Below the pieces are notes generated by a model, which saw nothing but the letters and a program-made list of their open reading frames with translations, ran no database searches and had not been told where the DNA came from. This document shows, piece after piece, positions 25,862 to 33,474 of a stretch of DNA of 64,000 nt (the first letter of the stretch is position 1; the number at the start of each line of letters is the position of its first letter). The translations under genes and the position numbers were made by a program. This stretch comes from Anaerolinea sp. (GTDB lineage Bacteria; Chloroflexota; Limnocylindria; Limnocylindrales; CSP1-4): NCBI GenBank assembly GCA_013822395.1, contig PNKK01000014.1, forward strand, positions 1 to 64,000, read 5' to 3'.

Positions 25862-25937
25862 TCACCCGATGGCGCGTTGCGCCGGCTGCAAGCAACTCGC
25901 GAAGCGGCCCGCGTCGGCGTGATCTCTTGGCATCGGA

Positions 25938-26005
25938 TGCAACGAAACGCCCCCGCTGGGCCGGGCGGGCGTTGCCGCCCGGCCGGCCCAGCGGAGAACG
26001 TTGCA
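25938..26005. repeat. Nested 68-bp inverted repeat
   Basis: The outer arms TGCAACG (25938-25944) and CGTTGCA (25999-26005) are perfect. Inside them is an 18-bp stem (25954-25971 with 25976-25993) with one mismatch and the 4-nt loop TTGC. The unpaired spacers are 9 and 5 nt. This is by far the strongest predicted secondary structure in the gap. Confidence 0.85.
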
Positions 26006-26061
26006 GGGGATGCCAGAAAGCGACGAGTCGGGGGCGTGAGGAAGGCCCGACCTCGAAGTTG

Positions 26062-26078
26062 GTTGCACCACCTGCAAC
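26062..26078. repeat. Palindrome GTTGCA-N5-TGCAAC
   Basis: Perfect 6-bp arms with a CCACC centre; the same arm sequence as the outer stem of the 68-bp structure. Confidence 0.7.
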
Positions 26079-26095
26079 GCCGCGTGCTGCGCCCG

Positions 26096-26152
26096 CGCCG
26101 GCAGGGGTCGGGCGGCGTCTGCCGCAGCCGCCGGCAGGGGTCGGGCGGCGTC
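26096..26152 (+). repeat. 24-bp direct repeat
   Basis: Identical 24-bp copies at 26096-26119 and 26129-26152 (beginning CGCCGGCAGGGGTCGGGC), spaced 33 bp start to start. Confidence 0.85.
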
Positions 26153-26264
26153 GATCGCGCCGGCGTCCGCCCACGGCGGCGGCTCGGGTACCAAGGGGCG
26201 TCGGCGCGGGCGACAGCCACGGGGTGATTCGGCTCGGCGCTCGCTCCACGATGCGGTCGTCCGC

Positions 26265-26270
26265 TACTGT
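26265..26270 (+). promoter_or_regulatory. -10 box (TACTGT) for a leaderless cupin transcript
   Basis: TACTGT ends six bases before ATG 26277 with no Shine-Dalgarno sequence, the same geometry as at xseA and cmk-plsC. Confidence 0.5.
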
Positions 26271-26276
26271 TCGGGC

Positions 26277-26624
26277 ATGGACACCTCATCTCCCACCGTC
26301 TACCTCGACCTCCTCGCGGAGACCACGGTCCCCCCGCGCGGCATCCTGAGCCAGACACTCTCGAACGCCGACGGCGTGGAGCTCGTGCTCTTCGCATTTG
26401 CCGCCGGTGAGTCGCTTGCCGAGCACACCTCGTCGCGCCCGGCCATCATCCACGTGCTGGCTGGAGAGGGCGATCTCACGGTCGCCGGCGATCCACACTC
26501 GGCCTGCCCCGGCACCTGGGTCCGGATGCCGCCCAACTGCCGCCACAGCATCACGGCGCGTACGCCGCTCGTGATGGCCCTGTACCTCCTGCCGCCCGCC
26601 GGGGATAATCCACGATCGGTGTGA
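26277..26624 (+). CDS. Single-domain cupin protein
   Basis: A 115-residue small beta-barrel protein. Cupin motif 1 appears as SLAEHTSSRPAIIHVLAGEGDLTVAG, with one clear metal-type histidine (SLAEHTS) and a second in IIHVL, and motif 2 as CPGTWVRMPPNCRHSITARTP. The N-terminal half starts with ILSQTLSNADGVELVLFAFAAGE. Proteins of this size are often sensors, isomerases or dioxygenase-like; nothing here fixes the role. It is flanked by two repeat-bearing gaps and appears to be a single-gene unit with its own leaderless promoter. Confidence 0.85.
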   Translation: MDTSSPTVYLDLLAETTVPPRGILSQTLSNADGVELVLFAFAAGESLAEHTSSRPAIIHVLAGEGDLTVAGDPHSACPGTWVRMPPNCRHSITARTPLVMALYLLPPAGDNPRSV

Positions 26625-26717
26625 CGCCGGGACGTCCGCGTTGTTGGTGCGGCGCGACGAAGCCCGTGGCCACGAGCGCCTGGAGCCATGGTGATGCCGG
26701 GACCTCCGCGTTGTTGG
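26621..26717 (+). repeat. 27-bp direct repeat after the cupin gene
   Basis: Copies at 26621-26647 and 26691-26717 differ at two positions and are 70 bp apart. They contain CCGGGAC and CCGCGTTGTTGG. The first overlaps the cupin stop codon. The surrounding gap 26625-26930 holds no other gene that I can support. Confidence 0.8.
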
Positions 26718-26930
26718 AACAGCGAGGGCGGAGGGATCGACTCGTACGTGGCTGAGGCTCGTCACGGATGCGGCCCGTAGCGTAGCGACGCCGCTGAGGG
26801 GGTGGGTGCCACTCGCGCTCCTGCGAGGCGGGCCGTTCCGGACGTGTGGCACGGATTTCAGTGCGGGCGGCACTGGTGCACGACCCGGCGGCGGGCGAAG
26901 ATTCGAGGGTCCAGACAGGAGGTTGACTCG

Positions 26931-27119
26931 ATGATCGAGATCCTGGGCTTCGAGATCGGAATGACCTGGCTTGGCCTGGCGGTGCTTGCCATCGGCGCCA
27001 TCGTCCTCGGCCTCGTCGCGCCGGCCATGATCGGCGCGGTCGTGGTCGCGCTCGTCGTTGATGCGGTCGTCCGTTGGGGGACGGGCGGATCGTTCACGGG
27101 GCACGCGCGACCTGTCTGA
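26931..27119 (+). CDS. Small two-helix membrane protein
   Basis: A 62-residue protein, almost entirely hydrophobic: helix 1 MTWLGLAVLAIGAIVLGLVA, helix 2 MIGAVVVALVVDAVVRW, then a short polar tail. The start ATG is preceded by a consensus AGGAGG at 7-8 nt, one of the best ribosome binding sites in the window, which argues strongly that this short ORF is translated. No family recognised; general resemblance to small stress-associated membrane proteins (GlsB/YeaQ-like) is only in size and hydropathy. Confidence 0.75.
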   Translation: MIEILGFEIGMTWLGLAVLAIGAIVLGLVAPAMIGAVVVALVVDAVVRWGTGGSFTGHARPV

Positions 27120-27251
27120 CCCTCGCCGATCCGGTGATCGACGGCGCCCGCCCTCTCGGCGGGGGCCGTCGACGCTCCGCGCTCCGCGACCCGCGCTGGC
27201 GTCCCGGGCCTCGGCTCCATCGGTCGGACTGCCCACGGGCCCTGCCGCTGG

Positions 27252-27257
27252 CATGAT
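27252..27257 (+). promoter_or_regulatory. -10-like box (CATGAT) before the PLP decarboxylase
   Basis: CATGAT ends six bases before GTG 27264, matching the leaderless geometry except for C instead of T at the first position. Confidence 0.35.
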
Positions 27258-27263
27258 GGCTGG

Positions 27264-28835
27264 GTGAATCATGACTCCATGCCCCCGGGCTCCATGGCAG
27301 AGGACAGACTCGACCCACAGCAGCTGACCGGGCTGAGCGATCTCGATCCGTCGGCGCTCCGGATCGCCCTCGAGGCGACCGTCGACGTCCTCGTCGCCGA
27401 GCTGGCCGAGATCGAGGCCCGCACCGTCTTCCCCCGAGTGGAGCCGGGGACCCTTGCCGGGCTGTTCCCGGCCGCGCCACCCGAGGAGCCGGCGCCGCTG
27501 GCGGCGATCCTCGCGGACCACCGGGCGCTCATCGAGCCGAACGCCACCCGATGGCAGCACCCCGGGTTCATGGCCTACTTCCCGACGTCCGCCTCGGCCG
27601 CCGGGATCGTTGGTGAGCTGCTCATGACCGGTCTCGGCCAGAACACGATGCTGTGGCGGACGTCGCCGATCGGGACGGAGCTCGAGCAGGTTGTGGTGGG
27701 CTGGCTGCGCCGGGCCTTCGGGTTGCCGGAAGCCTTCGACGGATTCCTGACGGACACGGCCTCGACCTCGACGCTGATCGCCATCGCGGCGGCCCGCGAG
27801 GCCGCCGGCCTGGATGTGGCAAGGCGCGGCCTGGCCGCTCGTCCCGACATCGGAGCCCCGCGCGTCTACGCGTCACAGGAGGCGCATTCGTCGGTTGACA
27901 AGGCCGCGATGACCCTCGGAATTGGACGCGACAACGTCGTCCGGATCCCGACGGACCAGGCGTACCGGATGCGTGTCGAGGACCTCGACCGGGCGATCAC
28001 CGAGGACACCGAAGCCGGTCACCGGCCGATTGCGATCGTTGCGACGCTCGGCACGACCGCCTCGACCTCGATGGACCCGGTCGCCGGGATCGCCGATCTC
28101 GCCGCCCGCGACGGCCTCTGGCTGCACGTCGATGCCGCCTACGCCGGCGTCGTCACGCTCCTCCCGGAGCGCCGCGCCGAGTTCGCCGGCTGGGAGCGGG
28201 CGGACTCGATCGTCGTCAACCCGCACAAGTGGTTGTTCGCCCCGCTCGACGCCTCGCTCCTGCTGACGCGCCGGATGGACCGGCTCCGGGAGGCGTTCAG
28301 CCTCGTCCCGGAGTACCTTCGAACGCTTGATCGTTCGGCGCCCGTCCGCGACGTCAACGAGTACACGCCGCAGCTCGGCCGTCGCTTCCGCGCCCTGAAG
28401 CTGTGGGTGATGCTCCGCTGGTTCGGTCTGGACGGGCTGCGGCGACGGATCCGGCATCACATCGAGCAGGCCGCGCGACTGGCGGCCTGGGTGGACGCGG
28501 ACCCCGACTTCGAACGACTCGCTCCGGCCCCATTCTCCACCGTCTGCCTCCGCTACCGGCCCCGGGCCCTGGCCGGGCGGGAGGCCGAGCCGGAGGTCGC
28601 CGCGCTTCTCGACGATCTCAACGCGCGACTCATGGATGCCGTCAACCGGACCGGCGAGATCTTCCTGTCCCACGCCCGGCTCCACGACCGATTCGCGATC
28701 CGCGTCGCCCTGGGCCAGATCCGGACCGAGGACCGCCACGTGGAACGGGCCTGGGATCTCCTCCGGCGCGAGGCGGCCGTGCTCGATCGCGAGGCGGCCG
28801 TGAGAGCGGAGTCCATGGGGGATCTCGGCGGCTGA
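27264..28835 (+). CDS. PLP-dependent group II amino acid decarboxylase family protein
   Basis: Fold-type I pyridoxal-phosphate enzyme, closest in motif content to aromatic-L-amino-acid/tyrosine decarboxylases. WQHPGFMAYFPTSASAAGIVGELL is the typical N-terminal block, DTASTSTLIAIAAARE contributes to phosphate binding, LWLHVDAAYAG holds the cofactor-ring Asp, and the Schiff-base lysine is K322 in NPHKWLF. The C-terminal domain with RAFSLVPEYLRT-like and LHDRFAIRVALGQIRT segments is complete. Length is about 523 residues. The start is taken as GTG 27264 from the -10-like box; ATG 27279 or 27294 are possible. The substrate (Tyr, Phe, Trp or DOPA) cannot be assigned. Confidence 0.9.
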   Translation: MNHDSMPPGSMAEDRLDPQQLTGLSDLDPSALRIALEATVDVLVAELAEIEARTVFPRVEPGTLAGLFPAAPPEEPAPLAAILADHRALIEPNATRWQHPGFMAYFPTSASAAGIVGELLMTGLGQNTMLWRTSPIGTELEQVVVGWLRRAFGLPEAFDGFLTDTASTSTLIAIAAAREAAGLDVARRGLAARPDIGAPRVYASQEAHSSVDKAAMTLGIGRDNVVRIPTDQAYRMRVEDLDRAITEDTEAGHRPIAIVATLGTTASTSMDPVAGIADLAARDGLWLHVDAAYAGVVTLLPERRAEFAGWERADSIVVNPHKWLFAPLDASLLLTRRMDRLREAFSLVPEYLRTLDRSAPVRDVNEYTPQLGRRFRALKLWVMLRWFGLDGLRRRIRHHIEQAARLAAWVDADPDFERLAPAPFSTVCLRYRPRALAGREAEPEVAALLDDLNARLMDAVNRTGEIFLSHARLHDRFAIRVALGQIRTEDRHVERAWDLLRREAAVLDREAAVRAESMGDLGG

Positions 28836-29081
28836 CGGGATCATCGTGCTGTCGTGCCATCGCGTCGAGGGCGTCGGCGGAGCGTACCCGGTGTCGTGAC
28901 GCAGCAGCACGAGACCAAATCCACTGCGCCGGGATCGGCCTCGCGCTCGACAACTATCGACAACGTCACGCCACCGCCCGGGCCGAGTGCCACCCGCTCT
29001 GGACGACGATCTGGAGGGTCGCCGTCCGTGGCATCATTTCCACGCCTGATCACCACCCCCGAGCGAGGACCGGACCAGACC

Positions 29082-29471
29082 GTGCCGCCGATCACCGAGC
29101 TGACCCGCATCGAGCCCGTTCATCTCGATCGCCTCGACCGCCAGGGGATCTTCACCACGGGCCTGCTTCTCGAGGTCAGCGAGACGCCGACTCGACGCCA
29201 GACGCTCGCCGACCAGGTCGACGCCTCCACGAACGACGTCCTCACCTGGCGCGACGAGGCGCTGATGCTCAATCTCGCGGGCTTCGGACCCATGGAGCAC
29301 GTGCTCCTGAGCCAGGGCGGTTTCGAAGGGCTGCGCGACATCCTGGCCGTTGACCTCAGGACGTTCCGGGCCCGCGTCGCCCGTGCCGCCACGGAGCTCA
29401 ACCTCGAGACGCCGTCCGATCTCGCCCTCGAGGGCTGGTGGGAGCAGGCACGGACGCTCGAGGACGAATAG
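29082..29471 (+). CDS. DUF4332-like helix-hairpin-helix protein
   Basis: A 129-residue soluble all-helical protein. PPITELTRIEPVHLDRLDRQGIFTTGLLLEV, then TRRQTLADQVDASTNDVLTWRDEALMLNLAGFGPMEHVLLSQGGFEGL and LRDILAVDLRTFRARVARAATEL resemble the double helix-hairpin-helix repeats of DUF4332 proteins, which are related to non-catalytic polymerase and ligase HhH modules. The start is GTG 29082; the upstream in-frame extension is Arg/Ser/Thr-rich and not family-like, and GAGGA lies about 15 nt upstream. Function unknown; nucleic-acid binding is plausible. Confidence 0.75.
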   Translation: MPPITELTRIEPVHLDRLDRQGIFTTGLLLEVSETPTRRQTLADQVDASTNDVLTWRDEALMLNLAGFGPMEHVLLSQGGFEGLRDILAVDLRTFRARVARAATELNLETPSDLALEGWWEQARTLEDE

Positions 29472-29539
29472 CCGCGTCGGCCGCCCCGCGGCCGACGTCC
29501 GAGGGGCGGCCGACAGGTCCTGGCGATCCCCGGGATACC

Positions 29540-29665
29540 ATGGCGCCCGTGAACCGCTCGCTCCCCGCACCCCGGCTCGGCCCCGTCGCCGTCGCGCTCT
29601 CGACAGCCCCTCTGACGGCCGCGATCGCGACTGTGCGGTACCGGCGTGCCGAGAGGGCGCGATGA
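29540..29665 (+). CDS. Possible 41-residue ORF overlapping the CBS site-2 protease start
   Basis: ATG 29540 opens a 41-codon frame (MAPVNRSLPAPRLGPVAVAL and a basic tail) whose TGA overlaps the ATG at 29662. The ATGA overlap suggests coupling, but composition is unremarkable and no family is recognised. It may only be a spacer frame. Confidence 0.25.
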   Translation: MAPVNRSLPAPRLGPVAVALSTAPLTAAIATVRYRRAERAR

Positions 29666-30894
29666 TCGGCGTCCCGGTTGCCCGGGTCGTCGGGATCGAG
29701 GTTCGTCTGCAGGTCGGCTGGGTGCTGGTCGTGGCGCTTGTTGCCGCTCTTGCGGCCGTCCAGGTCGCTGAGGTCGACCCGGCCGTGGAGCCCGTGGTCC
29801 AGTGGCTCCTCGGCGGGGTCGTTGCCCTCGGCTTCTTAGCTAGCGCGCTCGTCCACGATCTGAGCCACGCGGTGCTCGCTCGGCGGCGCGGCGTGGAGGT
29901 CCGGGCGATCGTCATCTCGTTCTTCGGTGGCGCCACGCCGCTGGACCCGTCCTCGCCGAATCCGGGTGACGATCTCGCGATCGCGATCGCAGGTCCGGCG
30001 GTCAGCATCGCCGTGGGTGGGGTCCTGGCCATCGGGGCGACGGCCCTCGGTGGGTGGGGCGGGACGGCGGCGCTCGTGGCAGCCCAGGTCCTCGCCGTCC
30101 TGGCGGTCCTGAACCTCGTTCTCGGCCTCGTCAACGTGGTCCCGGCATATCCGCTCGACGGCGGGCGAATCGTCCGGGCGATCGCCTGGCGGCGGACCGG
30201 CAACGTGCGAGATGGGTGGCGGGCGGCCGCGACCGCGGGCCGGATCGTCGGGACGGTCGTGATCGTCGCCGGGCTGGCGGTCCTGCTCGTCGGCGAGGTC
30301 ACGAACGGGCTGATGATCGCCCTGAGCGGGTGGTTCCTGCTCCTCTCCGCCCGCGCCATTCGCGAGCGCGTACGGGTCGACGACCTGATCGGCGACCTTG
30401 TCGTGGGTGCTGTCATGGAGCGCGATACGCCGACGATTCACCCAGGTCTCACCGTGGACACGTTCGCCGGGCAGCTTCTCGACGGCAACGTCCCCACGAC
30501 GGCCATTCCCGTCCTCCACGACGACGAGGTGGTCGGCATCCTCGGCGTTCGCCAGGTTCAGCGCCTCCGGCCCAACGACTGGGCGACGACGCGGGTGGAG
30601 GACGTGATGGCCCGTCCACCCAAACTACCGATGGTCGGCCCGGACGAAGGCCTCGTGAGTGCCATCGAACGGCTGCAGCGGGCCGGTCTGGATGGCGTGC
30701 CCGTCGTGGAGGACGGCCGGCTCGTGGGCGTGCTGACGCGTCGCTCGATCGGGCTCGCGATCCAGGCCCGCACGGATGCTCGTCGTCCCGACGCTGGGGC
30801 GGGTGCGGGTCCCTCCGATCCTGTGGGCCCCGCCGCTCCCGCGGGTCCCTCGGGTCCCGCGGATGCGGGTCCCGCCGCTCCCGCGGACGGCTGA
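29662..30894 (+). CDS. Site-2 protease-like membrane protein with CBS pair and HDxxH motif
   Basis: A polytopic M50-like N-terminal half with about six helices followed by two CBS domains (about residues 240-375: VGAVMERDTPTIHPGLTV and DVMARPPKLPMVGPDEGL) and a Pro/Ala/Gly-rich tail of about 30 residues. The zinc motif, normally HExxH, reads VHDLSHAV (H65, D66, H69); the codon is GAT. The third ligand region is intact (VVPAYPLDGGRI, D166). Replacement of the general-base Glu by Asp should reduce or abolish peptidase activity, yet both His and the PLDGGR motif remain, so zinc binding is expected. ATG 29662 overlaps a small upstream frame; moeA starts 6 bp after the stop. CBS domains suggest adenine-nucleotide control. 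Confidence 0.87.
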   Translation: MIGVPVARVVGIEVRLQVGWVLVVALVAALAAVQVAEVDPAVEPVVQWLLGGVVALGFLASALVHDLSHAVLARRRGVEVRAIVISFFGGATPLDPSSPNPGDDLAIAIAGPAVSIAVGGVLAIGATALGGWGGTAALVAAQVLAVLAVLNLVLGLVNVVPAYPLDGGRIVRAIAWRRTGNVRDGWRAAATAGRIVGTVVIVAGLAVLLVGEVTNGLMIALSGWFLLLSARAIRERVRVDDLIGDLVVGAVMERDTPTIHPGLTVDTFAGQLLDGNVPTTAIPVLHDDEVVGILGVRQVQRLRPNDWATTRVEDVMARPPKLPMVGPDEGLVSAIERLQRAGLDGVPVVEDGRLVGVLTRRSIGLAIQARTDARRPDAGAGAGPSDPVGPAAPAGPSGPADAGPAAPADG

Positions 30895-30900
30895 GCGGGT

Positions 30901-32271
30901 ATGCGCGGCGATGCACCGCCGCTCGCCGGCTGGATCGGCGACGGACTGCGTTCGGTCGAGGTGACGCTTCAGACGATTCTCGCCGCCATTCCCGGGCCAA
31001 CGGAGCCCGAGACGGTCTGGATCCATGACGCGCTGGGGCGGGTCATGGCCGAGGACGCGCGGGCGGCCACCGACCTGCCGCCCTGGGACAACGCTGCCAT
31101 GGACGGGTACGCGGTCCGGGCCGCAGACATCGTGGCCGCCTCCGAGGAGACCCCGATCCGACTCGATGTGATCGGCGACATCGCCGCCGGTGCGGATCCC
31201 GAGGTCGCCGTCACCGCGGGCGCCGCCATCAGGATCGCGACCGGAGCCCGGGTCCCTCGCGGGGCCGACGCCGTCGTCCAGGTTGAGCTCACGACGCCTG
31301 CGGACGCAGCCGGGCGGCCGGCCGGCCAGCGGGGCCGCGATGCGTCGGGACAGGCGCCCGCCCGGTGTTTGGTTCACCAACCCGTGGTGAAGGGTGCATC
31401 GATCCGGACCGCCGGGAGCGATCTTCGTTGCGGCGCTGTCATCCTGCCGGTTGGGACGCCCATCGGTCCCGCCGGCGTCGCCGTCGCCGCGGGCGCCGGC
31501 CTCGATCACCTGTCCGTCCGCCGCCGGCCGATCGTGGGCGTGCTCGCGACCGGTGACGAGCTCCGCCAGGCCGGTCAGCCGCTCGGCGCGTCCGGGATCC
31601 CGGACGCGAACGGGCCGGCGCTCATGGCGCTCGTGACCGACGCCGGTGGGGAGGCCCGGAACCTCGGAATCGCGCGCGATCGGCTGGACGACGTGAAGGC
31701 CAGGGTCAGGGCCGGGCTCGTCCAGGGCGTGGACGCGCTCATCGTCTCCGGGGGTGTATCCGTCGGCCCGTACGATCACGTGCGGACCGCGTTCGAGGCC
31801 TACGGGACGATCGACCTCTGGCGCGTCGCGGTTCAGCCGGGCAAGCCGTTCGCCTTCGGGACGGCAGACAGGCCCGGCGGCGGGCCGCCGGTGCTGCTCT
31901 TCGGGCTACCGGGCAACCCCGTCTCGACGTTCGTCACCTTCGAGCTGTTCGTCCGGCCCGCGCTGCGGCGACTCTCGGGGCTCACGCGCCTCCACCGTCC
32001 GGTCGATCGGGCCGTGCTCCTGGACCGGACGCCGAAGAGCGCCGGCCGGCGGGCCTTCGTCCGGGTGCTGGCCCAGCGGGACGCGGCCGGCACGCCGATC
32101 CGTGACCAGGGCGGCCGCGTCCGGGTGACCCTCGCGGGCGGCACGGCAGGGCAGGGGAGCCACGTGCTCTCGGCCCTCGCCGTGGCGGATGCCCTGGCGG
32201 TCATCCCGGAGTCCGTCGACGTCCACCCGGCGGGCGGCGAGGTCGAGCTATGGTGGCTGGACCGGGCCTGA
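30901..32271 (+). CDS. moeA: Molybdopterin molybdenumtransferase MoeA
   Basis: Inserts molybdate into adenylated molybdopterin, releasing AMP. DLPPWDNAAMDGYAV is the conserved N-terminal signature, IATGARVPRGADAVVQVE follows, domain III has the MPT-binding IVGVLATGDEL, GIPDANGPALMALV and ALIVSGGVSVGPYDHV, and GKPFAFG with LFGLPGNPVSTFVTFELFVRP completes the active site. The domain II insert (PADAAGRPAGQRGRDASGQ) is longer than usual. Length 456. It leads a moeA-moaC-moaB group, 6 bp after the M50 gene. Confidence 0.94.
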   Translation: MRGDAPPLAGWIGDGLRSVEVTLQTILAAIPGPTEPETVWIHDALGRVMAEDARAATDLPPWDNAAMDGYAVRAADIVAASEETPIRLDVIGDIAAGADPEVAVTAGAAIRIATGARVPRGADAVVQVELTTPADAAGRPAGQRGRDASGQAPARCLVHQPVVKGASIRTAGSDLRCGAVILPVGTPIGPAGVAVAAGAGLDHLSVRRRPIVGVLATGDELRQAGQPLGASGIPDANGPALMALVTDAGGEARNLGIARDRLDDVKARVRAGLVQGVDALIVSGGVSVGPYDHVRTAFEAYGTIDLWRVAVQPGKPFAFGTADRPGGGPPVLLFGLPGNPVSTFVTFELFVRPALRRLSGLTRLHRPVDRAVLLDRTPKSAGRRAFVRVLAQRDAAGTPIRDQGGRVRVTLAGGTAGQGSHVLSALAVADALAVIPESVDVHPAGGEVELWWLDRA

Positions 32272-32320
32272 CTCACGGCCGACCGCCGGTCGTGCATCAT
32301 CGCGGGACACAGGAGGATCC

Positions 32321-32911
<591 letters not shown>

Positions 32912-32913
32912 CC

Positions 32914-33474
32914 GTGGCCGGCGGGGACCCGGGCCGACTTCCGCCGGGGACGCACGTCCTCGTCCTGACCGTGAGCGACGGGGTTGCTGCGGGCAGCCGG
33001 ACGGACGAATCCGGGGCCGCGGTGGCGGCACGGCTACAGGCTCTGGGTGCCGTCGTGGACCGGGCCGCCGTGGCGGACGAGCTCGCGGCGATCACCGATC
33101 GCCTTCGGGAAGCCGCCGGACTGTATCCGCTGATCGTCTCGACCGGGGGGACGGGCCTCACGCCCCGCGACGTCACCCCGCAGGCGATCCGCGTGATCCT
33201 CGACTACGAGATCCCGGGCTTCGGCGAGGCGATGCGCGCCGCCGGTCGCGCCTCCACGCCGCTCGCGGACCTATCGCGCTCCCTCGGTGGTGTCTGCGGC
33301 CGGACCTTGATCGTCTGCCTCCCGGGCAGCCCACGCGGCGCCGCGGAGTCCCTTGCCGCCGTGGAGCCGCTCCTCGCCCATGCGCTCGAGACGCTCGCCG
33401 GCCCGTTCGACCACGATGTCGCGCAGCGGGCCGGCCGGGTCGCGTACGATCGAGCCGAGGAGGATGCCGGCTGA
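32914..33474 (+). CDS. moaB: Molybdopterin adenylyltransferase MoaB/Mog family
   Basis: Adenylates molybdopterin before molybdate insertion by MoeA. VLVLTVSDGVAAGSRTDESGAAVAARL opens the MoCF-biosynthesis fold; PLIVSTGGTGLTPRDVTPQAI is the nucleotide-binding signature; EIPGFGEAMR and TLIVCLPGSPRGAAESL complete it. GTG 32914 gives 186 residues, close to the family norm; the frame upstream is moaC shadow. Its TGA overlaps the ATG of the Fe-S oxidoreductase. Confidence 0.93.
   Translation: MAGGDPGRLPPGTHVLVLTVSDGVAAGSRTDESGAAVAARLQALGAVVDRAAVADELAAITDRLREAAGLYPLIVSTGGTGLTPRDVTPQAIRVILDYEIPGFGEAMRAAGRASTPLADLSRSLGGVCGRTLIVCLPGSPRGAAESLAAVEPLLAHALETLAGPFDHDVAQRAGRVAYDRAEEDAG

Larger units (their letters stand above)
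25768..26276. other. Palindrome-rich intergenic region after tRNA-Pro
   Basis: No convincing gene on either strand, although several frames stay open because stops are rare at this GC content. The stretch holds a series of inverted repeats sharing GTTGCA/TGCAAC ends (25847-26078), a 24-bp direct repeat (26096-26152) and the -10 box of the cupin gene at the right end. The composition differs from the flanking genes. It might be a remnant of an element inserted near the tRNA, or a structured RNA; nothing in the sequence decides this. Confidence 0.6.

Noticed and set aside
25746..26249. Minus-strand 167-codon and overlapping + strand frames after tRNA-Pro
   Set aside because: Arg/Pro/Gly-rich and explained by the palindromes; no consistent codon pattern, start signal or domain.
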